From the NCBI GenBank assembly GCA_026981615.1, contig JALSIH010000228.1, positions 1-37,074 of the forward strand: a DNA stretch of 37,074 bases, in the 5' to 3' direction. The first letter of the stretch is position 1. Each line of letters begins with the position of its first letter. Of this stretch, positions 15,909 to 26,776 are shown in pieces. The DNA comes from Chitinophagales bacterium. Its GTDB lineage: Bacteria; Bacteroidota; Bacteroidia; Chitinophagales; S012-47. The notes below the pieces were generated by a model that was given only the letters and a program-made list of their open reading frames with translations, had not been told where the DNA came from and made no database searches. Position numbers and translations under genes: made by a program.

Positions 15909-18062
15909 ATGGCAAAAAGAGATTTACGCAAGACCAGAAACATAGGTATTGCAGCTCATATTGATGCAGGTAAAACGACCACAACGGAGCGCATTCTGTT
16001 TTATACGGGATTGACGCACAAACTGGGCGAAGTGCATGAAGGCGGAGCCACCATGGACTGGATGGAGCAGGAGAAAGAGCGGGGAATTACCATTACCTCG
16101 GCCGCTACTACGACTTACTGGAAATATCCCACCGTTCAGGGCAAGCCTACCGATGAAACACAGGAGTATAAAGTCAATATCATCGACACTCCGGGCCACG
16201 TAGATTTTACCGTAGAGGTGGAGCGTTCGTTGCGGGTACTGGATGGTGTGGTGGCGCTTTTTTGTGCCGTGGGGGGTGTAGAGCCTCAGTCCGAGACCGT
16301 ATGGCGCCAGGCCAACCGCTACAAAGTGCCCCGCATCGGTTTTGTAAACAAAATGGACCGCATGGGTGCCGACTTCCTGAATGTGGTCAAAGAAGTGCGC
16401 GAAAAACTGGGGGCCAACCCGGTGCCGCTTCAGTTGCCCATCGGCAGCGAAGAAACTTTTAAAGGAGTCGTGGACCTCATCACCAACAAGGCCATTATCT
16501 GGGACGATGACACGCTGGGAATGACCTACAAAACCGTGGATATCCCCGAAGATATGGCAGAGCAGGTGCACGAATATCGTGCGAAGCTGGTCGAAGAGGT
16601 GGCCGAGTATGACGATGCCATTCTCGAGAAATTTTTCGAAGACCCCGAATCCATTACGGTAGCTGAGCTCAAGGCCGCCATTCGCCAGGCAACCATTGAT
16701 CTGAAGATCATTCCGATGCTGGCCGGTTCGGCCTTTAAGAACAAAGGCGTTCAGGCCATGCTCGATGCAGTCATCGAATATCTGCCGTCTCCGCTGGATA
16801 TTGAAGCCATTACAGGTGTCAATCCGAAGACCGGCAAGGAAGAAAAAAGAAAGCCCGATCCGGACGAGCCCTTCGCAGCGCTGGCTTTTAAAATTATGAC
16901 CGACCCGTATGTGGGCCGGCTGGCATTCTTCCGCACCTACTCCGGAAGACTCGAATCGGGCTCCTATATTCTGAACAACCGCACCGGTAAAAAAGAAAGG
17001 ATATCAAGAATCCTGCAAATGCACTCCAATCAGCAAAAACCCATCGACTTTATCGAAGCGGGCGATATCGGGGCGGCTGTCGGGTTTAAGGACATTCGCA
17101 CGGGCGATACCCTCACCCATGAGAAACATCCGATCGTTCTGGAATCAATTGACTTCCCCGATCCGGTCATCGGTATTGCCATTGAGCCGAAAACGCAAAA
17201 AGACGTGGATAAAATGGGCATGGCCCTGGCCAAACTCGCAGAGGAAGACCCGACATTCAAGGTCAGGTTTGATGAAGAAACCGGTCAGACCATTATCCGT
17301 GGAATGGGCGAGTTGCACCTGGAGATCATTGTGGACCGCCTGCGCAGGGAATTCAAAGTGGATTGCAATGTGGGAGCACCGCAGGTAACTTATAAAGAAG
17401 CTCTAACTTCAACGATTGAGCATCGCGAAGTCTATAAAAAGCAAACCGGTGGACGCGGTAAATTTGCCGACATTCAGTTTGAAATCGGTCCGGCCGAGCC
17501 TGCAGAGGGTGAGGAAGAAGTAAAGGGTTTGCAATTTGTCAATGACATATTCGGAGGGGCGATTCCCCGTGAGTTTATTCCGGCTGTCGAGAAGGGCTTT
17601 CTGGAAGCCATGAACAACGGCCCCCTGGCCGGCTATCCGGTGGATTCCATGCGGATACGCCTCTTTGACGGATCTTTTCACCCGGTGGATTCGGATTCCG
17701 TATCCTTTGAGCTGGCTGCGAAGACAGCATTCCGGAATGCCGCAAAAAATGCCGGCCCGAAATTGCTCGAACCCATCATGAAACTGGAAGTGGTCACTCC
17801 GGAGGAGTATACCGGAGATGTAGTGGGTGACCTCAACAAAAGAAGAGGAATGATGGAGGGGATGGAGCTGAAAGGCAACTCCCAGGTCATCAAAGCCAAA
17901 GTGCCACTTTCGGAGATGTTCGGATATGTAACCCAATTGAGAACCATCACTTCGGGAAGAGCCACATCGATTATGGAATTCAGTCATTTTGCCCCCGCAC
18001 CCGAAAGCATCGCTGAAGAAGTGATTGCCAAGGCCAAAGGCAAAGTAAAAGTAGAAGAATAA
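15909..18062 (+). CDS. fusA: Elongation factor G
   Basis: EF-G is the GTPase that drives translocation and, with RRF, ribosome recycling. GTPase motifs in order: G1 [13 protein letters not shown], the switch I region [13 protein letters not shown]3 DTPGHVDF, G4 NKMDR and G5 GSAF. Domains II-V follow, including the domain IV segment [11 protein letters not shown] and the C-terminal [20 protein letters not shown]. At 717 residues it is slightly longer than E. coli EF-G (704). It has one of the few start sites with a purine-rich AGGA-like stretch upstream. Its stop overlaps the rpsJ start as TAATG. No tuf gene follows, as expected where tuf sits with secE-nusG-rplK. Confidence 0.98.
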   Translation: MAKRDLRKTRNIGIAAHIDAGKTTTTERILFYTGLTHKLGEVHEGGATMDWMEQEKERGITITSAATTTYWKYPTVQGKPTDETQEYKVNIIDTPGHVDFTVEVERSLRVLDGVVALFCAVGGVEPQSETVWRQANRYKVPRIGFVNKMDRMGADFLNVVKEVREKLGANPVPLQLPIGSEETFKGVVDLITNKAIIWDDDTLGMTYKTVDIPEDMAEQVHEYRAKLVEEVAEYDDAILEKFFEDPESITVAELKAAIRQATIDLKIIPMLAGSAFKNKGVQAMLDAVIEYLPSPLDIEAITGVNPKTGKEEKRKPDPDEPFAALAFKIMTDPYVGRLAFFRTYSGRLESGSYILNNRTGKKERISRILQMHSNQQKPIDFIEAGDIGAAVGFKDIRTGDTLTHEKHPIVLESIDFPDPVIGIAIEPKTQKDVDKMGMALAKLAEEDPTFKVRFDEETGQTIIRGMGELHLEIIVDRLRREFKVDCNVGAPQVTYKEALTSTIEHREVYKKQTGGRGKFADIQFEIGPAEPAEGEEEVKGLQFVNDIFGGAIPREFIPAVEKGFLEAMNNGPLAGYPVDSMRIRLFDGSFHPVDSDSVSFELAAKTAFRNAAKNAGPKLLEPIMKLEVVTPEEYTGDVVGDLNKRRGMMEGMELKGNSQVIKAKVPLSEMFGYVTQLRTITSGRATSIMEFSHFAPAPESIAEEVIAKAKGKVKVEE

Positions 18063-18367
18063 TGACACAGAAGATTCGAATTAAATTGAAGTCCTACGAT
18101 CACAATCTGGTGGACAAGTCTGCCGAGAAGATCGTCAAAACCGTACGAAGCACCGGTGCCGTAGTTACCGGTCCTATTCCTTTGCCGACAAGGAAAAAGA
18201 TCTTTACGGTATTGCGATCGCCTCATGTCAACAAAAAAGCCATGGATCAGTTTGAGCTGAGTACCTACAAGCGACTGCTTGATATTTACAGTTCAACCTC
18301 CAAAACGGTCGATGCACTGATGAAACTGGAACTGCCCAGCGGAGTGGATGTGGAGATCAAAGTGTAG
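18062..18367 (+). CDS. rpsJ: 30S ribosomal protein S10
   Basis: S10 (NusE) is part of the 30S head and also joins NusB in transcription antitermination and links RNA polymerase to the ribosome through NusG. The 101-residue protein has [20 protein letters not shown] at the start and the exposed loop [24 protein letters not shown]. Its ATG shares one base with the fusA stop, so the str and S10 gene sets are fused into one unit with no promoter gap between them. Confidence 0.98.
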   Translation: MTQKIRIKLKSYDHNLVDKSAEKIVKTVRSTGAVVTGPIPLPTRKKIFTVLRSPHVNKKAMDQFELSTYKRLLDIYSSTSKTVDALMKLELPSGVDVEIKV

Positions 18368-18397
18368 TAATAAATAACAGCGCAAAAACTAATTGAG

Positions 18398-19015
18398 ATG
18401 ATAGGCCTTATAGGAAAAAAAATTGGAATGACGAGCATCTTCCTCGAAGATGGTACCAATATTCCATGTACAGTGCTGGAAGTAGGCCCATGCATGGTAA
18501 CACAGGTGAAGACCGAGGAGAGTGACGGGTACAATGCCGTGCAGATTGCTTTTGGAGAAAAGAAAGAAAAAAACACGCCCAACCCGATGAGAGGCCACTT
18601 TAAAAAGGCCGGTGTTTCACCTGCGAAAGTGCTGCGGGAAGTAAGAAACTGCGACCTTGAAGTGAACCCGGGTGATGAGATCACGCTGGAAGTCTTTGAA
18701 GAAGGGGACATGGTCAATGTGTCGGCCCGTACCAAAGGAAAGGGATTCCAGGGAGTTGTGAAACGACACGGCTTCAAGGGAGTGGGAATGAGAACACACG
18801 GCCAGCACAACCGCGAGAGAGCTCCGGGGTCCATCGGTATGTCATCGGATCCTTCAAGGGTCTATAAAGGCATGCGCATGGCCGGAAGAATGGGCAATGT
18901 GAATGTAAAGCAGAAGAACCTGAAAGTGGTGAAAGTGATGCCGGAGCGGAATATACTCCTTGTAAGAGGTGCCGTACCGGGACATAAAGGCACTTTTGTA
19001 TTTATCGAAAAATAG
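18398..19015 (+). CDS. rplC: 50S ribosomal protein L3
   Basis: L3 binds 23S rRNA early in 50S assembly and sends a loop toward the peptidyl-transferase centre. The start [18 protein letters not shown] and the loop region [20 protein letters not shown], then [20 protein letters not shown], are typical. Length 205 matches the family. There are 30 bases before it and 22 after it. Confidence 0.97.
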   Translation: MIGLIGKKIGMTSIFLEDGTNIPCTVLEVGPCMVTQVKTEESDGYNAVQIAFGEKKEKNTPNPMRGHFKKAGVSPAKVLREVRNCDLEVNPGDEITLEVFEEGDMVNVSARTKGKGFQGVVKRHGFKGVGMRTHGQHNRERAPGSIGMSSDPSRVYKGMRMAGRMGNVNVKQKNLKVVKVMPERNILLVRGAVPGHKGTFVFIEK

Positions 19016-19037
19016 CGGAAGCTAAAAGGCAGAAATA

Positions 19038-19688
19038 ATGAAAGTTGATTTACATAAAATAGACGGAAGCAAGGCGGGCAAACAAATTGATTTGCCCGAG
19101 TCCATCTTTGGCATTGAGCCCAACGAGCATGTGGTATATCTGGCTGTGAAACAGTTTAGAGCCGCACAGCGACAAGGCACACACAAAGCCAAGGAGCGAA
19201 GTGATGTGAAGGGGTCTACCCGGAAAATCAAAAAACAAAAAGGTACGGGAACGGCCCGGGCCGGTGACATCAAAAACCCGCTCTTTCGCCACGGTGGAAC
19301 CATTTTCGGCCCCCGTCCGCGCGATTACAGCTTCAAACTGAATAAAAAGGTAAAAGACCTGGCCCGGAAATCGGCACTGAGTGCAAAACTGCGGGACGGT
19401 GAAATCCTGATTGTAGAAGACTTTCAACTTGAGGATCACAAAACGCGCACCTTTATCGAAGTAATGAACAATCTGGGGGTATCATTGGACAAGGCGTTGT
19501 TTCTGCTTTCGGAGATGGACCCGAATACGGCCCTGGCGGCACGGAACATACCGAATGCGCGTGTGAGTGAATCACGGAGTGTAAACACCTATGACCTCCT
19601 CAATGCCGACAAACTGATTTTTACAGAGTCGGGTGTAAAGACGCTGATTGAAATTTTAGAAAAAAAGGATGTAAAGGCAACTGCTTAA
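19038..19688 (+). CDS. rplD: 50S ribosomal protein L4
   Basis: L4 lines the narrowest part of the exit tunnel with its extended loop, seen as KKQKGTGTARAGDIKNPLFR and HGGTIFGPRPRDYSF. The globular part follows with KVKDLARKSALSAKLRDGE. The length of 216 is slightly above the E. coli protein (201). In E. coli L4 represses the S10 operon through a leader RNA and cleaves via RNase E; no equivalent leader exists here upstream of rpsJ or rplC. Confidence 0.97.
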   Translation: MKVDLHKIDGSKAGKQIDLPESIFGIEPNEHVVYLAVKQFRAAQRQGTHKAKERSDVKGSTRKIKKQKGTGTARAGDIKNPLFRHGGTIFGPRPRDYSFKLNKKVKDLARKSALSAKLRDGEILIVEDFQLEDHKTRTFIEVMNNLGVSLDKALFLLSEMDPNTALAARNIPNARVSESRSVNTYDLLNADKLIFTESGVKTLIEILEKKDVKATA

Positions 19689-19698
19689 GACCATAGAT

Positions 19699-19992
19699 AT
19701 GAAAAATATACTTGTAAAGCCTGTTGTGACGGAAAAGATGGAGATGTTAAGCCAAAAGCTTAATCAATATGCTTTTGTTGTTCGCAGAGAGGCCAATAAA
19801 ATTGAAATTAAAAAGGCAGTGGAGGCCATGTACAATGTGAAAGTGACCGATGTCAGCACATTGATCATGCCGGCCAAAGCCAAAACGAGAATGACCAAAG
19901 GTGGAGTCATACAGGGACGCAAGAGTGCTTACAAAAAAGCATTTGTGACCCTGGCCGAAGGAGATGAAATTGATTTTTACAGCGAAATCTAA
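19699..19992 (+). CDS. rplW: 50S ribosomal protein L23
   Basis: L23 sits at the tunnel exit and is the docking site for trigger factor and the signal recognition particle. The N-terminal LVKPVVTEKMEMLSQKLNQY and the KIEIKKAVEAMYNVKVTDVS block are family hallmarks; length 97 is normal. It lies 10 bases downstream of rplD and 6 upstream of rplB. Confidence 0.97.
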   Translation: MKNILVKPVVTEKMEMLSQKLNQYAFVVRREANKIEIKKAVEAMYNVKVTDVSTLIMPAKAKTRMTKGGVIQGRKSAYKKAFVTLAEGDEIDFYSEI

Positions 19993-19998
19993 CGAGCA

Positions 19999-20829
19999 AT
20001 GCCATTAAAGAAATTAAAACCAATCACACCGGGCAGCCGCTTTACCGTGCTCAATGCTTTTACAGAGCTGACCACGGACAAGCCTGAAAAAAAGCTTCTG
20101 GCCAAGAAGAAGAGCTCGGGCGGGCGAAACAACCAGGGACGCATGACCATGCGCTATCTGGGAGGCGGACACAAACAGCGCTATCGTATCATCGATACGA
20201 AAAGAGATAAGGTCGGTATCCCGGGAACAGTGAAAACAATTGAATACGATCCGAACAGGACGGCCTTCATTGCCCTGGTAGTTTATAAAGACGGTGACAA
20301 GCGCTACATAATTGCTCCGGAAGGGATCAAAGAAGGGCAGCAGGTCATCTCGGATGACAACGCCCCGATCGAAGCAGGCAACACGCTGCCTTTGGCCAAC
20401 ATTCCGCTGGGTACGATTGTGCACAACATTGAGCTGGCCCCCGGCCGGGGCGGAGCCATGGCAAGAAGTGCCGGCACCTTTGCACAATTGGCCGCTCGTG
20501 AAGGCAAATATGCCATCCTGAAGCTGCCTTCGGGTGAAACCCGCATGGTGTTGATACGTTGCAAAGCGACCATCGGCTCGGTATCCAACTCGGATCACAG
20601 CCTGATGGTAATCGGAAAAGCAGGTCGCAATCGCTGGCTGGGCAGAAGACCCCGGACAAGAGGTGTGGCCATGAACCCGGTCGATCACCCCATGGGAGGG
20701 GGCGAAGGAAAAGCATCGGGAGGGCAGCCCCGTTCCAGAACCGGGCTCTATTCAAAAGGAAAGAAAACCAGAAACCCGAAGAAGCCTTCCGGTAAATTAA
20801 TTATTAGCAGAAAGAAGAAAAAGAAATAA
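19999..20829 (+). CDS. rplB: 50S ribosomal protein L2
   Basis: L2 is essential for subunit joining and supports the peptidyl-transferase centre. The conserved histidine near residue 229 is in [20 protein letters not shown]. Upstream are [20 protein letters not shown] and the SH3-like region [20 protein letters not shown]. At 276 residues it is standard. The C-terminus is very basic and ends in a poly-lysine run (SRKKKKK), coded by an A-rich stretch. Confidence 0.98.
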   Translation: MPLKKLKPITPGSRFTVLNAFTELTTDKPEKKLLAKKKSSGGRNNQGRMTMRYLGGGHKQRYRIIDTKRDKVGIPGTVKTIEYDPNRTAFIALVVYKDGDKRYIIAPEGIKEGQQVISDDNAPIEAGNTLPLANIPLGTIVHNIELAPGRGGAMARSAGTFAQLAAREGKYAILKLPSGETRMVLIRCKATIGSVSNSDHSLMVIGKAGRNRWLGRRPRTRGVAMNPVDHPMGGGEGKASGGQPRSRTGLYSKGKKTRNPKKPSGKLIISRKKKKK

Positions 20830-20837
20830 GATAAACT

Positions 20838-21107
20838 ATGGCTAGATCACTAAAAAAAGGGCCTTACGTTGATTTCAAACTCTACCGCAAGGTGAGCAGG
20901 CTGAACGAGACAGGAAAAAAAACGGCCATCAAGACCTGGTCGCGCAGGTCCATGATCATTCCTGATTTTGTCGGTCATACCCTGGCTGTTCACAATGGAA
21001 ATAAATTTATTCCGGTGTACGTAACGGAAAACATGGTGGGACACAAACTGGGTGAATTTGCTCCGACAAGAAACTTTCGCGGGCACTCATCCAAGAAAAT
21101 AAGATAA
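20838..21107 (+). CDS. rpsS: 30S ribosomal protein S19
   Basis: S19 forms a complex with S13 in the 30S head and contacts the B1 bridges. The 89-residue sequence has [40 protein letters not shown] and [20 protein letters not shown], all near-universal. It is 8 bases after rplB and 3 bases before rplV. Confidence 0.98.
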   Translation: MARSLKKGPYVDFKLYRKVSRLNETGKKTAIKTWSRRSMIIPDFVGHTLAVHNGNKFIPVYVTENMVGHKLGEFAPTRNFRGHSSKKIR

Positions 21108-21110
21108 GAT

Positions 21111-21503
21111 ATGAAAGCAGTTGCGAGATTAAGAAACAATAAGGGATCGGCCCGGAAAGCACGACTGGTGCTGGACCTCATCCGTGGAAAGGACGTGGAA
21201 GAGGCGTTGAATATCTTGAAATTCAACCACAAGCACGTATCGAAGAAAGTGGAGAAGTTGCTGGAATCGGCCATCAACAACTGGGAGCAGAAGAATGAAG
21301 GCATGCGGGTAGAAGAAAGCGAGCTCTATGTGAAAGAGGCTTATGCCGATGGTGCCTCGGTGCTGAAGCGCTTTCAGCCGGCTCCTTTCGGGCGTGCATA
21401 TCGTATTCGCAAGAGATTAAGCCATATAACGATTGTAGTCGACAGCCGCATTCAATCGCAAGAGATGGACGAAGTATCAGAAAACATTGAAACAGAAGAA
21501 TAA
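21111..21503 (+). CDS. rplV: 50S ribosomal protein L22
   Basis: L22 binds all six domains of 23S rRNA and forms, with L4, the tunnel constriction. The start KAVARLRNNKGSARKARLVL and the conserved block RAYRIRKRLSHITIVV are clear. Length is 130, with a short acidic C-terminal tail (SQEMDEVSENIETEE) beyond the usual end of about 110-115 residues. Its TAA is immediately followed by the rpsC ATG. Confidence 0.97.
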   Translation: MKAVARLRNNKGSARKARLVLDLIRGKDVEEALNILKFNHKHVSKKVEKLLESAINNWEQKNEGMRVEESELYVKEAYADGASVLKRFQPAPFGRAYRIRKRLSHITIVVDSRIQSQEMDEVSENIETEE

Positions 21504-22208
21504 ATGGGACAAAAAATAAATCCAATAGGCCTGCGATTGGGCATCATCCGGGGATGGGATTCCAACTGGTTTGGAAAGAAAAAAGACCTCTCGGAGAAAC
21601 TGATAGAAGATCAAAAGATCAGAAAATATCTGAATGCCCGCTTTTCAAAAGGCGGTATTGCGCGCATCGTGATTGAGCGTACATTGAACCGGATCACCAT
21701 TACGATCCACACCTCCCGTCCGGGCATCATAATCGGAAAAGGCGGATCGGAAGTGGACCGCCTGAAAGAGGAGATGAAAAAACTGACGAAGAAAGATGTG
21801 CAGATCAATATATCGGAAATACGCAGGCCCGAGTTGGATGCGCAAATCGTAGCCGAAAACATTGCCAAGCAGATTGAAGGCAGGGTCAACTTCAGGCGGG
21901 CAATGAAAATGGCCATAGCATCTACGATGCGAATGGGAGCCGAAGGAATCAAAACCCGTGTATCGGGCCGGCTCAACGGAGCGGAAATGGCAAGAATAGA
22001 AGAATATAAAGAAGGACGTATCCCGCTTCATACTTTCCGTGCCGATATTGATTATTCTCTAGTGGAGGCCCAAACGGTATACGGAAAGATCGGAGTGAAG
22101 GTATGGATTTGCAAAGGGGAAGTGCTAGGCAAGAGAGACCTTTCGCCCAACCTCGAAAAAGGCAGACCGGGCGGCAAACGGCAGCCCAGAAGAGCAAAAA
22201 ATAACTAG
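21504..22208 (+). CDS. rpsC: 30S ribosomal protein S3
   Basis: S3 lines the mRNA entry channel and helps unwind mRNA. The N-terminal [20 protein letters not shown], the KH RNA-binding motif [20 protein letters not shown] and the C-terminal domain with [20 protein letters not shown], then [10 protein letters not shown], are all present. Length 234 is typical. It starts directly after the rplV stop without a spacer. Confidence 0.98.
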   Translation: MGQKINPIGLRLGIIRGWDSNWFGKKKDLSEKLIEDQKIRKYLNARFSKGGIARIVIERTLNRITITIHTSRPGIIIGKGGSEVDRLKEEMKKLTKKDVQINISEIRRPELDAQIVAENIAKQIEGRVNFRRAMKMAIASTMRMGAEGIKTRVSGRLNGAEMARIEEYKEGRIPLHTFRADIDYSLVEAQTVYGKIGVKVWICKGEVLGKRDLSPNLEKGRPGGKRQPRRAKNN

Positions 22209-22223
22209 TAAAAGGAAAATACG

Positions 22224-22658
22224 ATGTTACAACCTAAAAGAGTAAAACACAGAAAGCAGCAAAAAGGCAGAATGAAAGGCCTTTCGCAAAGGGGGCATAC
22301 CCTGGCCTTCGGCAGCTTCGGGCTGAAAGCCATGGAAAGTGCCTGGATCAGCGACCGGCAGATTGAAGCCGCAAGGATTGCTTTCACGCGATATATGAAA
22401 AGAGAAGGACAGGGATGGATCCGCATTTTCCCGGACAAGCCGGTGACATCAAAGCCTGCAGAAGTGAGAATGGGGAAAGGTAAAGGAGCCCTCGACCATT
22501 GGGTGGCAGTCGTACGTGCCGGACGCATCATGTTCGAACTGGATGGAGTGCCGCAGGCCGTGGCTGAAGAGGCCCTTCGTTTGGCAGCACAGAAAATGCC
22601 CATCCGTTGCAAATTTGTGGTGCGCCCCGATTATGTAGAGACAAAAACGCTGAAATAA
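22224..22658 (+). CDS. rplP: 50S ribosomal protein L16
   Basis: L16 organises the A-site region of the 50S subunit. Typical blocks are [40 protein letters not shown] and [18 protein letters not shown]. The RMGKGKG loop carries the arginine that is hydroxylated in some bacteria. Length 144 is slightly above E. coli (136). Its TAA overlaps the rpmC ATG as TAATG. Confidence 0.97.
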   Translation: MLQPKRVKHRKQQKGRMKGLSQRGHTLAFGSFGLKAMESAWISDRQIEAARIAFTRYMKREGQGWIRIFPDKPVTSKPAEVRMGKGKGALDHWVAVVRAGRIMFELDGVPQAVAEEALRLAAQKMPIRCKFVVRPDYVETKTLK

Positions 22659-22876
22659 TGAAAAAAATAGCAAAAGAGGAAATACGCGAGATGAGTCTTG
22701 CAGACCTGGTCGAACGCATAGAACGGGAGGAAGCCATCCTTACACAAAAGAAGTTTGCCCATGCCGTCTCAATGATCGAAAACCCGCTCGAGCTGCGCTG
22801 GATCAGAAGAGACATCGCCAGGTTGAAAACCGAGTTAACCAAAAGAAAGAAACTAAACAATAGTATAAATGGCTGA
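22658..22876 (+). CDS. rpmC: 50S ribosomal protein L29
   Basis: L29 is a small helical-hairpin protein next to the tunnel exit. The ORF track starts it at 22607, inside rplP; the true start is the ATG at 22658 ([20 protein letters not shown]), giving 72 residues, close to the usual 63-72. The C-terminal [15 protein letters not shown] is the family's second helix. It overlaps rplP by one base and rpsQ by eight bases (ATGGCTGA), so all three are probably translationally coupled. Confidence 0.95.
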   Translation: MKKIAKEEIREMSLADLVERIEREEAILTQKKFAHAVSMIENPLELRWIRRDIARLKTELTKRKKLNNSING

Positions 22877-23126
22877 GCGAAATCTAAGAAAAACAAAGAT
22901 TGGTACCGTTGCCAGCAACAGCATGGACAAATCCATCACGGTGTTGGTAGAGCGAAGGATGAAACATCCAATCTATGGCAAATATTTAAAGAAGTCGAAG
23001 AAATTTATGGCTCACGATGACAAGAATGAGTGCAATGTCGGAGATACGGTGAAAATCATGGAAACCAGGCCCTTGAGCAAAAGGAAGACTTGGAGACTGG
23101 TGGAAATAATCGAAAGAGCCAAGTAA
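22869..23126 (+). CDS. rpsQ: 30S ribosomal protein S17
   Basis: S17 is an OB-fold primary binder of the 16S 5' domain. [20 protein letters not shown] and [20 protein letters not shown] are followed by the loop [20 protein letters not shown] and [19 protein letters not shown]. Length is 85. The start lies within the rpmC coding sequence by 8 bases. Confidence 0.97.
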   Translation: MAERNLRKTKIGTVASNSMDKSITVLVERRMKHPIYGKYLKKSKKFMAHDDKNECNVGDTVKIMETRPLSKRKTWRLVEIIERAK

Positions 23127-23153
23127 TATTTATCATTTAATAATAAGAAAACA

Positions 23154-23519
23154 ATGATTCAACAGGAAACAAGATGTGCGGTTGCAGACAACAGCGGGGC
23201 CAAAAGAGTCCTTTGCATCCGTGTGTTGGGTGGCAACAGAAGGTATGCCTCGGTTGGAGATAAAATTGTAGTGACCGTAAAAGATGCCATGCCCAACGGG
23301 CAGGTGAAAAAAGGAACGGTCTCGAAAGCGGTGGTGGTACGTGTGAAGAAAGAATACAGACGCAAAGACGGGTCTTATATCCGCTTTGACGACAATGCCG
23401 TAGTACTGTTGAACAACCAGGATGAACCACGGGGAACCCGGATTTTCGGACCGGTGGCCCGCGAACTCCGCGAAAGAGAGTACATGAAAATTATTTCATT
23501 AGCGCCAGAAGTATTGTAA
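23154..23519 (+). CDS. rplN: 50S ribosomal protein L14
   Basis: L14 takes part in intersubunit bridges B5 and B8 and is the target of the silencing factor Rsf[21 protein letters not shown], the conserved core [20 protein letters not shown], and [14 protein letters not shown] identify it. Length 121 is standard. Confidence 0.98.
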   Translation: MIQQETRCAVADNSGAKRVLCIRVLGGNRRYASVGDKIVVTVKDAMPNGQVKKGTVSKAVVVRVKKEYRRKDGSYIRFDDNAVVLLNNQDEPRGTRIFGPVARELREREYMKIISLAPEVL

Positions 23520-23521
23520 TT

Positions 23522-23863
23522 ATGAGCAAGAAACAAATTAGCAGCCCCAAAAAGCTGCACATAAAAAAAGGGGATACGGTAAAAGTGATTGCCGGTGACG
23601 ACAAAGGCAAGCAGGGACGCGTGCTTTTCGTTGAGCGCAAAAAATACCGGGCCATTGTGGAAGGTGTGAATATCGTACACAAACACACCCGTCCGAATGC
23701 CACCTATCCCAACGGAGCCATCGAAAAGAAAGAAGCTCCGGTGCATTTGAGCAATCTGATGCTGGTAGATCCGAAATCAAACGAGGCCAGCCGGATCGGC
23801 CGAAAAGTAGTAGATGGAAAAATAAAACGATATGCTAAAAAATCCGGGGAGGTAATTGACTGA
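23522..23863 (+). CDS. rplX: 50S ribosomal protein L24
   Basis: L24 is an early assembly initiator of the 50S subunit. The KOW motif is [20 protein letters not shown] and is followed by [37 protein letters not shown]. Length 113 is slightly longer than E. coli (104). Its TGA overlaps the rplE ATG by one base; this is one of the few TGA stops in the cluster. Confidence 0.97.
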   Translation: MSKKQISSPKKLHIKKGDTVKVIAGDDKGKQGRVLFVERKKYRAIVEGVNIVHKHTRPNATYPNGAIEKKEAPVHLSNLMLVDPKSNEASRIGRKVVDGKIKRYAKKSGEVID

Positions 23864-24417
23864 TGGAATACACACCTAGATTATTTAAGAAGTACAAGGA
23901 GGAAGTCATTCCGGCCATGATGGAGAAATTTAATTACAGATCGGTGATGGAAGTGCCGGTATTGGTAAAGATCGCCCTGAATCAGGGTGTCGGAAGGGCT
24001 ACCCAAGACAAGAAACTGGTGCAAAATGCGGTTGAGGAATTGACCTCGATTGCCGGCCAGCGGGCCGTGGCTACCTATGCCAAAAAGGCCATATCCAATT
24101 TCAAGTTGAGAGAGGGCATGCCGATCGGTGCACGGGTAACCCTCCGCAGCACACGGATGTATGAGTTTCTGGATCGCCTCGTATCGGTAGCGCTGCCAAG
24201 GGTGCGCGACTTCAGGGGAATCAGCAACAAAGGTTTTGACGGGCGCGGCAACTATACCCTCGGCATTACCGAGCAAATTATTTTTCCGGAAATTGATATT
24301 GACCGTGTGGACAGCATCAACGGAATGAACATCACATTTGTAACCACTGCAAAAACAGACGAGGAGGCAAAAGAGCTGCTGAGGTTGCTCGGTCTTCCGT
24401 TTCAAAAAGTAAAATAA
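23863..24417 (+). CDS. rplE: 50S ribosomal protein L5
   Basis: L5 binds 5S rRNA in the central protuberance and touches P-site tRNA. The conserved segments are [40 protein letters not shown] and [20 protein letters not shown]. Length 184 is standard. It shares one base with rplX before it and one with rpsN after it. Confidence 0.98.
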   Translation: MEYTPRLFKKYKEEVIPAMMEKFNYRSVMEVPVLVKIALNQGVGRATQDKKLVQNAVEELTSIAGQRAVATYAKKAISNFKLREGMPIGARVTLRSTRMYEFLDRLVSVALPRVRDFRGISNKGFDGRGNYTLGITEQIIFPEIDIDRVDSINGMNITFVTTAKTDEEAKELLRLLGLPFQKVK

Positions 24418-24686
24418 TGGCAAAAGAATCAGTAAAAGCACGACAAAGAAAACGTGAACGGCTTGTGGAGCAATATGCGGAAAGAAGAAGGGCATTGAAA
24501 GAAGCCGGAGATTTCGAAGCACTGGACAGGCTGCCCAGAAACGCTTCACCGGTCAGATTGCGCAATCGCTGTCAGCTTACCGGAAGAGGAAGAGGGTATA
24601 TCCGCCTTTTCGGAGTTTCACGGATCAAATTCAGAGAACTGGCATCTTACGGTAAGATACCGGGTATTAAAAAAGCAAGTTGGTAA
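24417..24686 (+). CDS. rpsN: 30S ribosomal protein S14, zinc-independent long form
   Basis: S14 is a late-assembling 30S head protein. At 89 residues it is the long form without the CxxC zinc ribbon of the 61-residue version. Only one cysteine is present, in [20 protein letters not shown]. The C-terminal [20 protein letters not shown] is conserved. The start overlaps the rplE stop (TAATGG). Confidence 0.97.
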   Translation: MAKESVKARQRKRERLVEQYAERRRALKEAGDFEALDRLPRNASPVRLRNRCQLTGRGRGYIRLFGVSRIKFRELASYGKIPGIKKASW

Positions 24687-24698
24687 AAAGAGATTAAA

Positions 24699-25106
24699 AT
24701 GGGAATTGTAACAGACCCGATAGCGGATTATTTAAACAGAATCAGAAATGCACAGCAGGCCGGCAAGCGCGTGGTGGAAATACCCGCCTCCAACCTGAAA
24801 AAACGCATTACGGAGATTCTTTATGAGCAGGGTTATATCCTGAGATACAAATTTGAAGACACCCCCAACGGGCAGGGTCTCATCAAAATAGCCATCAAAT
24901 ACGATAAAGTGACTGGTGAACCGGTGATAAAGAATATGAAGCGTGTCAGCCGGCCCGGGTTAAGAGCCTACCGCTCTGCAGATGAACTTCCACGGGTAAT
25001 CAATGGCCTCGGTGTGGCCATCGTATCTACCTCCAAGGGAGTGATGACGGATAAGCAGGCCCGCACTGAAAATGTAGGCGGTGAAGTGTTGTGTTCCATA
25101 TATTAA
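24699..25106 (+). CDS. rpsH: 30S ribosomal protein S8
   Basis: S8 binds helix 21 of 16S rRNA and organises the central domain. [20 protein letters not shown] at the start and the C-terminal [18 protein letters not shown], then GGEVLCSIY, are the family hallmarks. The length is 135. In E. coli S8 represses the spc operon by binding mRNA at rplE; a similar mRNA site was not checked here. Confidence 0.98.
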   Translation: MGIVTDPIADYLNRIRNAQQAGKRVVEIPASNLKKRITEILYEQGYILRYKFEDTPNGQGLIKIAIKYDKVTGEPVIKNMKRVSRPGLRAYRSADELPRVINGLGVAIVSTSKGVMTDKQARTENVGGEVLCSIY

Positions 25107-25123
25107 AAGAAAATAGCTGAGCA

Positions 25124-25678
25124 ATGTCAAGAATAGGATATAAACCCATACCGGTACCTTCCAATACGGAAGTGAAGATTATGGACAACAATGAGGTGAC
25201 GGCAAAAGGCCCCAAGGGGGAATTGCATCTTCAGGTGGATCCGGATTTGATCCTGAAACTGGAGGAGGGCATATTGACGGTAGACCGCCCTACGGAACAA
25301 AAGCGCCACAAGGCGATGCACGGGCTCTATCGCTCGCTGCTGGCAAATATAATACAAGGTGTTTCGGAAGGATTTAAGAAAGAGCTGATTATGAACGGGG
25401 TCGGATTCAGGGCCTCTTCGCAGGGTCAGGTGCTCGAGTTGAGTGTGGGATTCTCGCACCCGGTCATCATGGTGGTGCCTCCGGAAGTGAAGGTAAAAGC
25501 CGAAACCGTAAAAGGAAAAAGCCCGACCATCACGCTGGAAAGCCACGACAAGCAATTGCTGGGGCAGGTAGCGGCCAAAATCAGAGCAGTGAGGAAGCCG
25601 GAACCATACAAAGGAAAAGGAATACGATACTCGGATGAATATATCAGAAGGAAAGCAGGCAAAGCTGCTGCCAAATAA
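25124..25678 (+). CDS. rplF: 50S ribosomal protein L6
   Basis: L6 lies near the factor-binding site and the sarcin-ricin loop. [20 protein letters not shown] opens it, and the second domain has [20 protein letters not shown] and the conserved [20 protein letters not shown]. Length 184. It starts 17 bases after rpsH. Confidence 0.98.
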   Translation: MSRIGYKPIPVPSNTEVKIMDNNEVTAKGPKGELHLQVDPDLILKLEEGILTVDRPTEQKRHKAMHGLYRSLLANIIQGVSEGFKKELIMNGVGFRASSQGQVLELSVGFSHPVIMVVPPEVKVKAETVKGKSPTITLESHDKQLLGQVAAKIRAVRKPEPYKGKGIRYSDEYIRRKAGKAAAK

Positions 25679-25689
25679 AAAATAAGGCT

Positions 25690-26058
25690 ATGATCAAGAG
25701 TAAGAATTTAATAAAAGAGGCCAGAAGGCAGAGAATCAGGAAGAATATCCGGAAAAAGATTTCAGGCACGCCTGAGATCCCGCGGTTGAGTGTCTTCAGA
25801 AGCAACCGGGAGATCTATGTACAGATCATTGATGACGAGCAGGGGCATACCCTGGCATCGGCTTCTTCCCGCGAGCCTTCCATTGCCGGAGAGAAAGCCA
25901 CGAAAAAAGAAAAAGCGGCCAAAGTGGGAAGCCTGATAGCCGAACGCGCAAAAGCTGCCGGAGTGGAGAAAGTGGTATTTGACCGCGGAGGATACCTCTA
26001 CCACGGAAGAGTAAAAGCATTAGCAGACGAAGCCCGCAAGGGAGGTCTTAAATTTTAA
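25690..26058 (+). CDS. rplR: 50S ribosomal protein L18
   Basis: L18 brings 5S rRNA into the large subunit together with L5. The basic N-terminal arm [20 protein letters not shown] is followed by [18 protein letters not shown] and the C-terminal [20 protein letters not shown]. Length 122 is standard. Confidence 0.97.
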   Translation: MIKSKNLIKEARRQRIRKNIRKKISGTPEIPRLSVFRSNREIYVQIIDDEQGHTLASASSREPSIAGEKATKKEKAAKVGSLIAERAKAAGVEKVVFDRGGYLYHGRVKALADEARKGGLKF

Positions 26059-26070
26059 AAAACAGCATTA

Positions 26071-26589
26071 ATGGCTCAAGCAAACATTCATAGAATCAAA
26101 GCAAGCGAACTCGAGCTTAAAGAGAAGGTCGTGGAGATCAGACGGGTTGCCAAAGTGACCAAAGGAGGAAGAACATTCGGATTTTCCGTAGTTGTCGTGG
26201 TGGGCAATGAAGACGGGATCGTGGGTCACGGCCTCGGAAAAGCCCGGGAAGTGACGGAAGCTATTTCGAAAGGAATAGATGATGCCAAGAAAAACCTGAT
26301 ACAGGTGCCGGTATTGAAAGGCACCATTCCGCATCCGCAAAACGGAAAATTCGGTGCGGCAAAAGTCATCCTCAAGCCGGCATCCGGTGGTACGGGTGTC
26401 ATTGCCGGAGGCGCCATGCGGGCCGTACTTGAGAGTGCAGGTATCCGGGATGTATTGGCAAAATCACTCGGTACCTCCAACCCGAACAACGTAATCAAGG
26501 CCACCATAAATGCCTTGCTGAGCCTGCGCCAACCGATCGAAATTGCACAAAAAAGAGGCGTCTCTTTACAAAAAGTATTTAACGGATAA
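26071..26589 (+). CDS. rpsE: 30S ribosomal protein S5
   Basis: S5 lies at the mRNA entrance and affects decoding fidelity. The double-stranded RNA-binding-like N-terminal domain has [20 protein letters not shown] and [17 protein letters not shown]. The second domain contains [20 protein letters not shown]. Length 172. The KGGRTF loop, where spectinomycin resistance arises in other bacteria, looks unaltered. Confidence 0.98.
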   Translation: MAQANIHRIKASELELKEKVVEIRRVAKVTKGGRTFGFSVVVVVGNEDGIVGHGLGKAREVTEAISKGIDDAKKNLIQVPVLKGTIPHPQNGKFGAAKVILKPASGGTGVIAGGAMRAVLESAGIRDVLAKSLGTSNPNNVIKATINALLSLRQPIEIAQKRGVSLQKVFNG

Positions 26590-26592
26590 GCC

Positions 26593-26772
26593 ATGGGAAA
26601 AGTAAAAATAACACAGGTAAAGAGCGGAATCGATCGCACGAAGAAGCAAAAAAATACGCTGATAGCACTCGGATTGAGAAAAATCAATCATAGTGTGGAG
26701 GTCGAGCTGAATCCGCAAATCGAAGGGATGATCAATAAGGTTAAACATTTAATTACCGTAGAAGAAAAGTAA
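26593..26772 (+). CDS. rpmD: 50S ribosomal protein L30
   Basis: This gene is too short for the ORF track. The ATG at 26593, three bases after the rpsE stop, opens a 59-codon frame ending in TAA at 26770-26772. The product begins MGKVKITQVKSGIDRTKKQK and continues with TLIALGLRKINHSVEVELNP, matching the L30 pattern in length and sequence. L30 is a peripheral large-subunit protein found next to rplO in most bacteria. Two other frames crossing here on the minus strand are shadows. Confidence 0.95.
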   Translation: MGKVKITQVKSGIDRTKKQKNTLIALGLRKINHSVEVELNPQIEGMINKVKHLITVEEK

Positions 26773-26776
26773 GGAA